Source: Streptomyces barkulensis
Lineage (GTDB): Bacteria; Actinomycetota; Actinomycetes; Streptomycetales; Streptomycetaceae
Reading direction: 5' to 3'
Assembly (NCBI RefSeq): GCF_002843305.1
Contig: NZ_PGSG01000054.1
Coordinates: 62,001 to 126,000 of the forward strand
Length of the DNA: 64,000 nt
Shown here: positions 33,461 to 42,461 of the stretch, in pieces
How positions within the stretch are numbered: the first letter of the stretch is position 1
How the letters are laid out: each line of letters starts with the position of its first letter
The notes under the pieces: model-generated
Databases searched by the model: none
Told to the model about the DNA's origin: nothing
What the model saw: the letters and a program-made list of their open reading frames with translations, nothing else
Position numbers and translations under genes: made by a program

Positions 33461-33499
33461 CGGGCCGTCCCCCGGGCCGGGCGAGCCGGGCGGCGGGGC

Positions 33500-34690
33500 T
33501 CAGTCGGCGTCGAGGCCGAGGTCGGGTCCGAAGGACTCGTAGTGGATACGGGAGGCGGGGACGCCGCGCTCCAGCAGCTGGGTGCGCACCGAGCGCATGA
33601 ACGGCACCGGCCCGCACAGGTAGGCGCGGACGTCCTCGGGGATCTCGACGCCCGACAGGTCGACCAGTCCGGTGCGCTCGGCCGGCCACCGGCCCTCGGG
33701 GTGCTCGTACCAGACGTGGAGGGCGGCGTCGGGCAGCTTGGCGGTCAGCAGCCGCGTCTGCTCGCGGAAGGCGTGGGAGGCCTCGGTGCGGTCGCCGTGC
33801 ACCACGGTGGTGCGGCGCGGGGAGCCGGTGGCGGCCAGATGGGCCAGCATGCTGACCATCGGGGTGCAGCCGATACCCGCCGAGGCGAGCAGGACCGGGC
33901 CGTCGCCGTCGTCCAGCGCCACGTCGCCGAAGGGGGCGCCGACGGTGAGCACATCGCCCTCGCGGACGTTCTCGTGCAGCCAGTTGGAGACCTCGCCGGC
34001 CGGGTCGCCGCCGACGCGCTTGACCGATATCCAGCGGTCGTCGCCGTCGGGTGCGCAGGAGAGGCTGTACTGGCGGATCTGCCGCGCCCCGTCGGGCAGG
34101 GCGACCTGGACGGAGACGTACTGCCCCGGCCGGAAGGGCGGCACGGGGCCGTCGTCGGCCGGGCGGAGCATGAAGGTCGCCACCTCGGCGGTCTCCTCCA
34201 TGCGGCCGACCACCTTCCAGGGCCGCCACACCTCCCCGTCGCCGAGGCCGCCCGCGGCGTACAGCCGCGCCTCCATGGCGATCAGGGCGCCGGCCATCAG
34301 CCAGTACACCTCGTCCCACGCCTCGGCCACCTCGGGGGTGACCGCCTCGCCCAGGACCTCGGCGATGGCGTCGAACAGATGGCGGTGGACGATCGTGTAC
34401 TGGTCGGCGGTGATGCCCAGGGCCGCGTGCTTGTGGGCGATACGGGCCAGCATCGCGTCGGGGCGCCGGTCGGGGTTCTCCAGCAGCATGGTGGCGAAGA
34501 CGGCGATGGAGCCGGCCAGTGCGCGGCTCTGGGTGCCGTTGGCCTGGTTGCCCCGGTTGAACAGGTCGCGCAGCAGCTCGGGGTGGGCGGCGAACATCCT
34601 GCGGTAGAAGACCGGGGTGATGTCGCCGATGGCGGCTCCGATGGCCGGCAGGGTGGCGCGTACGACGGCGGTGGACTTCTCGGACAGCAT
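33500..34690 (-). CDS. hmp: flavohemoprotein, nitric oxide dioxygenase
   Basis: 396 residues. N-terminal globin domain (1-140) with Y29, a proximal His in LARIAHKHAALGI (H86) and a FYRRMFAAHPELLRDLFN segment. The FAD-binding domain contains RQYSLSCAP and the NAD domain GPVLLASAGIGCTPMVSML and YLCGPVPFM. It detoxifies NO to nitrate with O2 and NAD(P)H. GGAGACA precedes ATG 34690. An NsrR site overlaps its promoter and the nsrR gene lies just upstream. Confidence 0.95.
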   Translation of the reverse strand: MLSEKSTAVVRATLPAIGAAIGDITPVFYRRMFAAHPELLRDLFNRGNQANGTQSRALAGSIAVFATMLLENPDRRPDAMLARIAHKHAALGITADQYTIVHRHLFDAIAEVLGEAVTPEVAEAWDEVYWLMAGALIAMEARLYAAGGLGDGEVWRPWKVVGRMEETAEVATFMLRPADDGPVPPFRPGQYVSVQVALPDGARQIRQYSLSCAPDGDDRWISVKRVGGDPAGEVSNWLHENVREGDVLTVGAPFGDVALDDGDGPVLLASAGIGCTPMVSMLAHLAATGSPRRTTVVHGDRTEASHAFREQTRLLTAKLPDAALHVWYEHPEGRWPAERTGLVDLSGVEIPEDVRAYLCGPVPFMRSVRTQLLERGVPASRIHYESFGPDLGLDAD

Positions 34691-34702
34691 CACTGTCTCC
34701 TC

Positions 34703-34725
34703 AATTCGCATCTAATATGCGAGTT
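34703..34725. promoter_or_regulatory. NsrR operator of hmp
   Basis: TCGCAT-CTAAT-ATGCGA (34706-34722) is a perfect dyad, extended to 9-bp arms with one mismatch over 34703-34725. It is 13 bp upstream of the hmp start codon and closely resembles the site before nsrR (34703 and 35267 share CGCATCT and ATGCGA). Confidence 0.8.
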
Positions 34726-34799
34726 TCAGGGCGCGCGGAACCACTCCACGGCACCTCGGTCGGTTCGCGGCCGGATCGAATACGGGTCGGGCCGGGCGG

Positions 34800-35252
34800 C
34801 TACGTGGGGGACGGCGGGCCGGTGAGCAGGCGGAGCATCACCGGCCCCGCCGATCCGCCCACCAGATCCCGCACCGTCAGCGGGTCGAGCGTCGCGTAGA
34901 ACGCCTCCTGGGCCTCGTGCAGCGCGGACCGCAGGCGGCACGCGCCGCGCAGCGGGCACGGCGCGGACGGGTCCTCGCAGCCCACCACGTCACCGGCGCC
35001 CTCCAGTTGGCGGACGAGCCGGCCGACGGAGGCCTCCCGGCCGCGGGATGTCAGCTCCAGCCCGCCGCCCCTGCCCCGCCTGGCCTCCAGCACTCCCATG
35101 TGCTGGAGGCGGCTCACCACCTTGGACACGTGCGTGTAAGGAGCGGCCACCGATTCGGCGACCTCCCGGGAGGTGGGGATCTCGCCCTCGTCCATCACCG
35201 CCAGGCGCATCACCACGCGCAGCGCCAGATCGGTGAACTTCGTCAGCCGCAT
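34800..35252 (-). CDS. nsrR: NsrR, [4Fe-4S] nitric-oxide sensing Rrf2 repressor
   Basis: 150 residues of the Rrf2 family: LTKFTDLALRVVMRLAV, an HTH around 28-52, and the cluster-binding cysteines C92, C99 and C105 (CEDPSAPC, GAC). D8 matches the aspartate that provides the fourth cluster ligand in S. coelicolor NsrR. NO destroys the cluster and lifts repression of hmp and of nsrR itself. The gene sits between anmK and hmp, all on the minus strand. Confidence 0.95.
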   Translation of the reverse strand: MRLTKFTDLALRVVMRLAVMDEGEIPTSREVAESVAAPYTHVSKVVSRLQHMGVLEARRGRGGGLELTSRGREASVGRLVRQLEGAGDVVGCEDPSAPCPLRGACRLRSALHEAQEAFYATLDPLTVRDLVGGSAGPVMLRLLTGPPSPT

Positions 35253-35264
35253 GCCATGACGGTA

Positions 35265-36479
35265 TCAATGCGCATCTCGGATGCGAATTTGGGGGTCGTG
35301 TGAAGGTACGGTTCGGGCCACGTGGAGCCGTACGGGCGCCGGGCCGCCCCAGGGCCGCGGCAGATGTCCTCCCAGGCCCGGTGTGATCGACCCCAGCACC
35401 CGGGCGTGGCGCGCGCCGGTGCAGGCCGGGACCGTGCCGGGCAGGCCGAGGACCGTGAGGAAGCCCAGCAGCGCGAAGGCGTACGCCTCCTTGGCGCCGG
35501 AGGGCAGACCGAGCCCGTCGGACACGCGAACCGGGATCCCGTCCAGGGCGCGGGCGAGCCGGGCCAGCAGCACGGGGTTGCGGGTGCCGCCGCCCGAGGC
35601 GATCACCTCGGTGCCGCCGGCCGCCCGTACGGCGTCGGCGACGGTGCGGGCCGTCAGCTCGGTGAGGGTGGCCAGCACGTCCTCGGCCGGAAGATGCCCG
35701 AAGCCGGCCAGGGCGGTGCGCAGGTAGGCGGCGTCGAACAGCTCCCGGCCGGTGGTCTTCGGCGCGGGCCGGGCGTAGTACGGCTCGGCCAGCAGTCTGT
35801 CCAGCAGCGGCCGGCGGACGGCGCCCGCGGCGGCCAGCGCGCCGTCCGCGTCGTGGTCGGCGCGTCCCCCGGTCAGCTCCCGCACGGCCGTGTCGAGCAG
35901 CACGTTGGCGGGCCCGGTGTCGTACGCCAGCGGGCCGCCCGCCCCGTGCGCCACCGTGATGTTGGCGATGCCGCCCAGGTTGAGGGCGACGGGCGTCCCC
36001 GGCCGGTCGCGCAGCCACATCACGTCCAGGGCGCTCACCAGCGGCGCGCCCTGCCCGCCGGCGGCCACGTCGCGCGGGCGCAGGTCGGAGACGACCGTGC
36101 GGCCGGTGCGCTCGGCGATCCAGGCGGACCGGCCGAGCTGGAGGGTGCCGCGCACCCGGCCGTCCTCCGTCCAGTGGTAGACGGTCTGCCCGTGGGAGAC
36201 GACCAACTCCGCTGCCCCTGAGCACAGTTCGCGATCGGCACGGTCGGCTGCCGCCGCGAGGGCCTGCCCCAGGAGGGTGTCGAGCCGGCAGACCGCGGCC
36301 ATGGTGGTGGACGACGGCGGGAGCGCCGCGAGCAGTTCGCGGCGCAGCCCGCCGGGGAAGGCGCACTCGAGGTCGCCCAGCGGGGTCAGGACGACGGTGT
36401 CGCCCTCGATCTCCAGGTCGGCGGCCGCCGCGTCGATCGCGTCGCAGGACGTCCCCGACATCAGTCCGATCACCCTCAT
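35265..36479 (-). CDS. anmK: anhydro-N-acetylmuramic acid kinase
   Basis: 404 residues of the AnmK family. The N-terminal signature is IGLMSGTSCDAIDAA (ATP phosphate loop), followed by VVSHGQTVYHW, QGAPLVSALD, NLGGIANITV and the C-terminal ASGGGTRNPVLLARL and GAKEAYAFALLGFL. It phosphorylates and hydrolyses 1,6-anhydroMurNAc from cell-wall turnover to MurNAc-6-P. The tail past about residue 380 is basic and not conserved, and encodes the nsrR operator. Confidence 0.92.
   Translation of the reverse strand: MRVIGLMSGTSCDAIDAAAADLEIEGDTVVLTPLGDLECAFPGGLRRELLAALPPSSTTMAAVCRLDTLLGQALAAAADRADRELCSGAAELVVSHGQTVYHWTEDGRVRGTLQLGRSAWIAERTGRTVVSDLRPRDVAAGGQGAPLVSALDVMWLRDRPGTPVALNLGGIANITVAHGAGGPLAYDTGPANVLLDTAVRELTGGRADHDADGALAAAGAVRRPLLDRLLAEPYYARPAPKTTGRELFDAAYLRTALAGFGHLPAEDVLATLTELTARTVADAVRAAGGTEVIASGGGTRNPVLLARLARALDGIPVRVSDGLGLPSGAKEAYAFALLGFLTVLGLPGTVPACTGARHARVLGSITPGLGGHLPRPWGGPAPVRLHVARTVPSHDPQIRIRDAH
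35267..35289. promoter_or_regulatory. NsrR operator of nsrR, inside the end of anmK
   Basis: GCGCAT-CTCGG-ATGCGA with outer bases AAT/ATT forms a 9-bp dyad with one mismatch, 14 bp upstream of the nsrR start codon. It lies almost entirely within the last codons of anmK, whose stop codon is 35267-35265. Confidence 0.78.
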
Positions 36480-36537
36480 GCCCGTGCCCTCCGTCTTCTC
36501 CGTGCCGTCCTCGCCGGTACGCGCCGTCCGCGCCCGG

Positions 36538-37887
36538 TCAGTCCCGCAGCGCGCGCCGGTGGTCGTCGCCGCGCAGCGTGAGCAGCGCGGGCAGGCCCAC
36601 CGCGCAGACGGCCACCACGTACACCGCGGGGATGTCGGCGTCGCCGGTGCGCTTGATCAGCTCGGTGATGATGAGCCCGGCCGAGCCGGAGAAGACCGCG
36701 TTGGACAGCGAGTACGCCAGCCCCAGCCCGGTGTAGCGGACGGTGGTGGGGAACATCTCGGCGAGCATGGCCGGGCCGGGCCCGGCCAGCAGCCCCACCG
36801 CCGCGCCGGCCGCGAACACCGCCGCCGCCCTGGCCGCCCGGGAGGCGTCCGGGTCCTGGAGGAGGTCGAGCAGGGGGAAGGCGAGGGCGATCAGCGCGAC
36901 CGTGCCCGCGGCCATCACGGCCCGCCGTCCGATCCGGTCACTGAGCGCCCCGGCTGGGAGGATGGCCAGCGCGAAGCCCGCGTTGGCCACGACCGTGGCC
37001 AGCAGCGCCTGCTGGAAGGAGGCCCCCAGGGTGCTCTGGAGGTAGGAGGGCATCACGACGAGGAAGGTGTATCCGGCCGCGGACCAGCCCATCAGGCGGC
37101 CGACTCCCAGCCCGATGGCCCGCCAGGTCTCGGTGGCGGACGGCGGGGAGGCCACGGCGGGGGCGGACTTCGCGCCGGACGCCCGGCGGAAGGAGGGCGT
37201 CTCCTCCAGCCGCAGCCGCAGCCACAGCGCGGCCAGCCCCATCGGCACGGCCAGCAGGAACGGCAGCCGCCAGCCCCACTCGTGGAGGGCCGCCTCGTCC
37301 AGCACCGTGGCCAGCAGGGCGGCCAGGCCGGCGCCGGCGAGCAGGCCGAGCGCCACCGTGAACGACTGCCAGGCCCCGTACAGCCCGCGCCGGCCGGGCG
37401 GCGCGAACTCCGTCATCACCGACACCGCACCGCCGAACTCCCCGCCCGCCGACAGCCCCTGGAGGACGCGGGCGAGGGTGAGCAGCCACGGCGCGGCCGC
37501 GCCCACGGTGGCGTACGTCGGCAGCAGGCCGATGGCCGCCGTGGCGGCGGTCATCAGCGAGACCACCAGGATCAGGGTGGGGCGGCGGCCGATCCGGTCG
37601 CCGATCCGGCCGAACAGGGCCGCGCCCACCGGGCGGAAGAAGAAGGCCAGCGCGAAGGAGGCGTAGGTCTTCACCAGGGCCTCGACGTCGCTCGCGCCCT
37701 CGGGGGTGAAGAACCGCGCGGCGATGATCGTCGCGAAGTACCCGTAGACCCCGAACTCGTACCACTCGATGAAGTTGCCGACCGATCCCGCCACCAGCGC
37801 GCGCCGTGACGCGGGCGGCGCGCCTTTCCCGTTTCCGGCCTCGCCGTCCCCGGACTCTCCGTCCCCGGCCTCCGCGGTCGCCGTCAT
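36538..37887 (-). CDS. MFS metabolite:H+ symporter (MHS family)
   Basis: 449 residues with twelve predicted membrane helices. SVGNFIEWYEFGVYGYFATIIAARFF at the first helix, GRIGDRIGRRPTLI in the loop between helices 2 and 3 and RVLQGLSAGGEFGGA are the MHS (ProP/ShiA/KgtP) signatures. It should import an organic acid or osmolyte with protons. The N-terminal 30 residues are a Gly/Asp/Glu-rich cytosolic leader. It sits 58 bases from anmK on the same strand. Confidence 0.9.
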   Translation of the reverse strand: MTATAEAGDGESGDGEAGNGKGAPPASRRALVAGSVGNFIEWYEFGVYGYFATIIAARFFTPEGASDVEALVKTYASFALAFFFRPVGAALFGRIGDRIGRRPTLILVVSLMTAATAAIGLLPTYATVGAAAPWLLTLARVLQGLSAGGEFGGAVSVMTEFAPPGRRGLYGAWQSFTVALGLLAGAGLAALLATVLDEAALHEWGWRLPFLLAVPMGLAALWLRLRLEETPSFRRASGAKSAPAVASPPSATETWRAIGLGVGRLMGWSAAGYTFLVVMPSYLQSTLGASFQQALLATVVANAGFALAILPAGALSDRIGRRAVMAAGTVALIALAFPLLDLLQDPDASRAARAAAVFAAGAAVGLLAGPGPAMLAEMFPTTVRYTGLGLAYSLSNAVFSGSAGLIITELIKRTGDADIPAVYVVAVCAVGLPALLTLRGDDHRRALRD

Positions 37888-38173
37888 CGTCCCGTCCTTC
37901 CGGTCCGTCGGTGCGCGCCCTGCCGGGCCCCGCCGTGGGTGTCACGGCCAGTCATGCCCCGCCGGCGGAGAAGAGATGTCCGGAACCCGGACCGAATTGT
38001 CGAGAGCACGTCACATCGAGCGCGCCACGACGCCCCGGCGCGTCGGCCGGGCGGGTGGTGGCGGTGCGCCGGTCGGAGCCCGGCCGCCGCGTCGCGAAGG
38101 GGGCCGGCTGTCACCCGACGCCATCCTTGCCGCTGACCCACTCAGCGGACGACCGGCGGAAGGAGCACATGTC
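37888..38173. other. 286-base divergent intergenic region
   Basis: Between the MFS gene (minus) and the small Cys-rich protein gene (plus). Apart from a ribosome site (AGGAGC at 38161) for the latter, no clear element was seen. Confidence 0.4.
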
Positions 38174-38410
38174 ATGAGCGTGTGCGAGGTGTGCGGCAAC
38201 GACTACGAGATGGCGTTCGAGGTGCGCGCGGCGGGCGCCGTCCACGTCTTCGACAGCCTGGAGTGCGCGGCGCACCGGATGGCGCCCATCTGCGAGAACT
38301 GCCAGTGCCGCATCCTGGGCCACGGCTCGCAGTCGGCGGACGGACGGTTCTTCTGCTCCGCCCACTGCGCGCGGACGCAGGGGCACGTGGAGCTGGTCGA
38401 CCACGGCTGA
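38174..38410 (+). CDS. small metal-binding protein (78 residues)
   Basis: Starts VCEVCGNDYEMAFEVRAAG, with cysteines at 4 and 7 and further on ECAAH, CENCQCRILGH and FCSAHCART: four Cys-rich pairs consistent with two zinc sites. This short ribbon-like protein is widespread in actinobacteria but functionally undescribed. AGGAGC precedes ATG 38174. Monocistronic. Confidence 0.8.
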   Translation: MSVCEVCGNDYEMAFEVRAAGAVHVFDSLECAAHRMAPICENCQCRILGHGSQSADGRFFCSAHCARTQGHVELVDHG

Positions 38411-38543
38411 GCGGCCGGCACGGCCCGGCGGTCGGCCCGTACCCCGGCGCGGGTCCGGTGTGAGACCGTGGCGGCGTGAGACATGACGTCGTGACGACCG
38501 TGCCGCGGACCGTGCCGGGAGCGGCTTGCGGAGGTGGCCGGGC

Positions 38544-39899
38544 ATGAGGCTCACCGTGCTGGGCGGCGGCGGGTTCCGGGTGCCGCTGGTACACCGGGCG
38601 CTGCTGGAGGACTCCGGGGACCGGGCCGGCCGCGTCACCGAACTCGTCCTGTACGACACCGACCGCGCCCGGCTGGACGCGATCGGCGCGGTCCTCGCCC
38701 ACCAGCGCGCACGGCACACCGGCCCGGCCCCCGCGCTGCGCGCCACCACCGACCTCGACGACGCGCTGCGCGGCGCCGACTTCGTCTTCTCCGCCATCCG
38801 GGTCGGAGGCCTGGCCGGCCGGGTGCGCGACGAGCGGCTCCCGCTGGCCGAGGGAGTGCTGGGCCAGGAGACGGTGGGCGCGGGCGGCGTGCTGTACGGC
38901 CTGCGCACCCTGCCGGTGGCCGTGCGCGTCGCCGAACGGATCGCCGAACTCGCCCCCGGCGCCTGGACCATCAACTTCACCAACCCCGCGGGAATGGTGA
39001 CCGAGGCGATGGCCGCCGTCCTGCGCGAGCGCGGTCTGGGCGAGCGTGTCATCGGCATCTGCGACTCGCCCGTCGGGCTGTGCCGCCGCGCCGCGCGCGC
39101 CCTGGGCGCCGACCCGGACCGCGCCGGCTACGACTACGTGGGCCTGAACCACCTGGGCTGGCTGCGCCGCCTCACGGTGGACGGCCGCGACCGGCTGCCC
39201 GAACTGCTGGCCGACCCCGCCGCGCTCGCCTCCTTCGAGGAGGGCAGGCTGTTCGGCGCCGACTGGCTGCGGACGCTGGGCGCGCTGCCCAACGAGTACC
39301 TGCACTACTACTACTTCAACCGCGAGGCGGTGGCCGCCGTCCGCGGGGCCCGGGAGACGCGCGGCGAGTTCCTGCGCGGCCAGCAGTCCCGCTTCTACGA
39401 GCTGGCGCGGCCGGACGACCCCGCGCAGGCGTACGGCGAGTGGGAGCGCACCCGCCGTGAACGCGAGGAGACCTATCTGGCCGAGAGCCGCGAGGCCTCC
39501 GGCGGCTGGGAGCGCGACAGCTGCGACCTGGAAGGCGGGGGCTACGACCGGGTGGCGCTGGCCCTGATGCGGGCGATCGCCCGGGACGAGCGCACCACCT
39601 TGATCCTGAACGTCCCCGGCCGCGGCGCCGTCCCCGGACTGGACGGCGACGCGGTGGTCGAGGTGCCGTGCCTGGTCGACGCCTCCGGCGCGCACCCGCT
39701 GGCGGCCGGCGCCGTGGCGGCCGACCAGCTCGGGCTGATGCTCACGCTCAAGGCCGTGGAGCGGGCCGCGATCGAGGCGGCGCGCACCGGTTCGCGCGGG
39801 GCGGCGCTGCGGGCGCTGGCGCTGCACCCGCTGGTGGACTCGGTGGGGGTCGCCGGGCGGATCCTGGACGCGGCGGGCGGGCCCGGCCGACCCGCCTGA
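38544..39899 (+). CDS. family 4 glycoside hydrolase (6-phospho-beta-glucosidase type)
   Basis: 451 residues. NAD-binding LTVLGGGGFRVPLV at the start, INFTNPAGMVTEA (about 143) and the metal residues in GICDSPVGLC (Cys) and GLNHLGW (His). GH4 enzymes use NAD+ and Mn2+ in an elimination mechanism on alpha- or beta-linked, usually 6-phosphorylated, glycosides. GGAGG precedes ATG 38544. No sugar transporter is adjacent. Confidence 0.9.
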   Translation: MRLTVLGGGGFRVPLVHRALLEDSGDRAGRVTELVLYDTDRARLDAIGAVLAHQRARHTGPAPALRATTDLDDALRGADFVFSAIRVGGLAGRVRDERLPLAEGVLGQETVGAGGVLYGLRTLPVAVRVAERIAELAPGAWTINFTNPAGMVTEAMAAVLRERGLGERVIGICDSPVGLCRRAARALGADPDRAGYDYVGLNHLGWLRRLTVDGRDRLPELLADPAALASFEEGRLFGADWLRTLGALPNEYLHYYYFNREAVAAVRGARETRGEFLRGQQSRFYELARPDDPAQAYGEWERTRREREETYLAESREASGGWERDSCDLEGGGYDRVALALMRAIARDERTTLILNVPGRGAVPGLDGDAVVEVPCLVDASGAHPLAAGAVAADQLGLMLTLKAVERAAIEAARTGSRGAALRALALHPLVDSVGVAGRILDAAGGPGRPA

Positions 39900-39991
39900 A
39901 GCGGGCCGTGTGCAGGAGGCGGGGATGGCCGGCGCGGACGGGGGTACCCGTCGCCGGATCCGATGCCGTACGACCCCGAAGGGGAGATCCG

Positions 39992-40402
39992 GTGAGCGAG
40001 TACGAGCGTTCCCGCACCATGCCCGCCCTGCCCGAGCTGGTCTTCGACCAGATCAGCGATCCGGAGCGGCTGGACCGCTGGCTTCCGTCGGACCTCCACG
40101 CCCATGTGGAGGACCCCCCGGCCGTGACCGTGCACGAGGACCGCACCGGGCACGACGTCCGGGCCCTGTTCCGCGCCCGGCCCGAGCAGCTGCGGGCGGA
40201 GTGGGGCACCCGTGACGAGGGCGCGTACGCGGGCTGGCTGCAGGTGGCGGGCATCGGCAGCGGAGCCAGCGAGGTGACCGTGCACCTGTCCTTCTTCGAC
40301 GAGAGCCACGCGCCCTCCCGGGAGGAGATCGACACCTCCCTCGACCGGAGCCTGGAGAGGCTGGCCGAGGAGGTGCGGATGCGCACCGAGGACGCGGGCT
40401 GA
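39992..40402 (+). CDS. SRPBCC-family protein
   Basis: 136 residues. MPALPELVFDQISDPERLDRWLP is the N-terminal strand-helix pattern of SRPBCC proteins; the C-terminus has ASEVTVHLSFFDESH and a long final helix (DRSLERLAEEVRMR). The GTG at 39992 has GGGGAG upstream. Ligand unknown. Confidence 0.8.
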   Translation: MSEYERSRTMPALPELVFDQISDPERLDRWLPSDLHAHVEDPPAVTVHEDRTGHDVRALFRARPEQLRAEWGTRDEGAYAGWLQVAGIGSGASEVTVHLSFFDESHAPSREEIDTSLDRSLERLAEEVRMRTEDAG

Positions 40403-40506
40403 CACGAGGACCCGGCGCGAAGGCCCGGCGCGAAGCCGGCCGGCGCCCGGGGGGCGTCACACGTTCGGGGGCGCCTCCCGCCACAGCGCACGGGTAGACC
40501 TTCCCC

Positions 40507-40908
40507 ATGGCCCCAACCCAACAGGATCTGTACACCGCCCAGGCCCGCTCCCTGCACGGCACCGGCCGGGTGGACGTCTCCGGGAGGGCCGGCCTCCCGG
40601 TCGGCGCCCCCAGCGAGCTGGGCGGCAGCGGGCACGGGTACGACCCCGAGCAGCTGTACGCGGCCGCGCTGGCCACCTGTCTACACCAGGCGCTGGTCAT
40701 CGCGGCCACCGAGACCGGTGTGGACCCCTCCGGCAGCGAGGTGACCGCGCACGTGCGGCTCAGCAACGGCGGCGCCCAGCACTACCGCTTCGACGCCACC
40801 GCCGACGTCTCGCTGCCCTCCGCCGAGGGGGACCGGCGCAGCCGTGTCATCGAGCAGGCCCTGCGCATCTGCCCGATCGGCGACCAGCTCGATCCCCCTC
40901 CGGCCTGA
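40507..40908 (+). CDS. OsmC/Ohr-family peroxidase
   Basis: 133 residues, the usual size of Ohr. The two reactive cysteines are in ALATCLHQALVIAA (C59) and ALRICPIGDQL (near residue 122). YTAQARSLHGTGRVDVSG is the N-terminal strand pair. Ohr proteins reduce organic hydroperoxides with lipoyl-protein as reductant. The second motif is CPIG rather than the more usual CPYS. Confidence 0.85.
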   Translation: MAPTQQDLYTAQARSLHGTGRVDVSGRAGLPVGAPSELGGSGHGYDPEQLYAAALATCLHQALVIAATETGVDPSGSEVTAHVRLSNGGAQHYRFDATADVSLPSAEGDRRSRVIEQALRICPIGDQLDPPPA

Positions 40909-41003
40909 CGGACCGGGCCCCGGACCGCTTCTCCCTCGTCACTTCCCCGCGTCACCTCCCCGGAGCGTCTCCCACCCCACCCCACCCCGCGCCGCCCCTC
41001 GCC

Positions 41004-42461
41004 TCAGCCGCGGGGCGAGAGGACCGTGACGAAGACCGGGTCGCCGTTGGAGGCGAGCTTCAGGATCGGCACCGCCTTGTCGTGCGCGTCGCCGTTCTCC
41101 TCGAACGTCAGCGTGCCGCTCGCCCCCCTGATCTGGGCGCTGTCCTCCATGAGCTGGAACATCCTGCCGACCGCCCGGCCGGTGACGCGCGTCCCCCTGC
41201 TCGCCATCTGCGCGCCACGGGCCGCGGTCAGCACCGCGTCGTGCGCCATCATCGCCTGGCCGTCGATGTGCCGCTCCCTGCCGAACCACTGCTCCAGCAC
41301 GCCGCCCCTGCGGAAGGCCGCCCGCACCGCCCCGGGCGCGCCGTCCGGTTCGTCCTTCCACATCTCCGGGTGGGCCAGTCCGGTGTAGAAGACCTGCACC
41401 CCGCTGTCGGCGGCCTTTCTGACCTGGTCGTCGGTGAGGTTGGTGGTGTCGTCGCCGGTCATCACGGTGAAGTCCCACTCGGTGCAGAACCGCTCGGCCA
41501 GCGCGTCGAGGAAGTGGGTGAGATGCCGTCCCCTCCCGGCGAAGTAGACGGCATCGGGCCGGTGGAAGCACAGCTGGTTCGACAGGATCTGCAGCTCGTT
41601 CCTCCAGCTGTCCTCCAGGGAGGAGTCGAACTGCTTGCGTTCGGCGACCAGTTCGTACTCCTTCCCTCCCCGGGGGAACTCCTCGGTGAAGGCGTCGCCC
41701 AGGGTGTCGGCGTACAGGTTTCCCTCCGCCACGTCCTGGACCACCATGGCCGTGCGGATCTTCTTCTGTCTGAGGTACCGGGCCGCCACCCTGGCCTCGT
41801 CGACGTTGGTGGGGGCGACGCGGACGAAGCCCTCCATGCCGCCGATGCCGGTGGCGGTCATCGTGCTGGCCACCGTCGCCAGGCCCGCGTCGGACAGCCT
41901 CCTGAGGGCGGCCAGGTTGCGGTCCGTGCTCGGCCCCAGGCCGGTGACCGCCACCAGCGGCTCGCCGCCGTCCCTGAGCCCGATCAGCCCGTCGACGGTG
42001 TGCCGCCAGTGCGCGGAGCCGCTGCCGGTGTTGGCGATCAGCAGCCTGATCTTCGGGGTGAAGCGCTCGTTGTGCCGCTGCTGCGCCAGATGGGCGCCCT
42101 GGAGCTCGTGCCGCACCGACTCCTCGGGGTTGCTGTCGTTCTCACCGACCGTGACGGAGGTCATGTACGCCACGGTGACGTACTTCCCGTCCCCCGCGGT
42201 GACCTCCCGGTTCGCCCGCTCGATCCTCCCGCTCACCGCGGCCAGGTGCTCGGCGAAGACGTACGAGCCGTCGGTGGTCCCGACGCACTCCGCTCCCGGC
42301 TCCTCCATCCTCGTCACGCCCTGCGCGCACAGGTCGTCGCGGTGGACGTACCAGTCGTGGACGAACAGCGACACCCCGGCCAGGACCGCCAGCACCACGG
42401 CGGCGGTGACGGAGCGCTTGACGGTCAGCAGGGAGATCCGGTGTCCGGCCACACCCATCAC
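41004..42461 (-). CDS. membrane-anchored solute-binding-like protein without a transporter
   Basis: 485 residues. One hydrophobic segment near the N-terminus (VKRSVTAAVVLAVLAGVSLF, about 14-33) would leave a large extracytoplasmic domain. This has the type I periplasmic-binding-protein fold used by branched-chain amino acid receptors: YVTVAYMTSVTV, LVAVTGLGPSTDRNLAALRRLSDAGL, RVAPTNVDEARVAARYLR and ITAAVVQD-like VVQDVAEGNLYADTLG. No permease or ABC gene is adjacent. It overlaps the preceding P-loop ATPase gene by ATGA, so the two proteins are made together. Confidence 0.75.
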   Translation of the reverse strand: MMGVAGHRISLLTVKRSVTAAVVLAVLAGVSLFVHDWYVHRDDLCAQGVTRMEEPGAECVGTTDGSYVFAEHLAAVSGRIERANREVTAGDGKYVTVAYMTSVTVGENDSNPEESVRHELQGAHLAQQRHNERFTPKIRLLIANTGSGSAHWRHTVDGLIGLRDGGEPLVAVTGLGPSTDRNLAALRRLSDAGLATVASTMTATGIGGMEGFVRVAPTNVDEARVAARYLRQKKIRTAMVVQDVAEGNLYADTLGDAFTEEFPRGGKEYELVAERKQFDSSLEDSWRNELQILSNQLCFHRPDAVYFAGRGRHLTHFLDALAERFCTEWDFTVMTGDDTTNLTDDQVRKAADSGVQVFYTGLAHPEMWKDEPDGAPGAVRAAFRRGGVLEQWFGRERHIDGQAMMAHDAVLTAARGAQMASRGTRVTGRAVGRMFQLMEDSAQIRGASGTLTFEENGDAHDKAVPILKLASNGDPVFVTVLSPRG

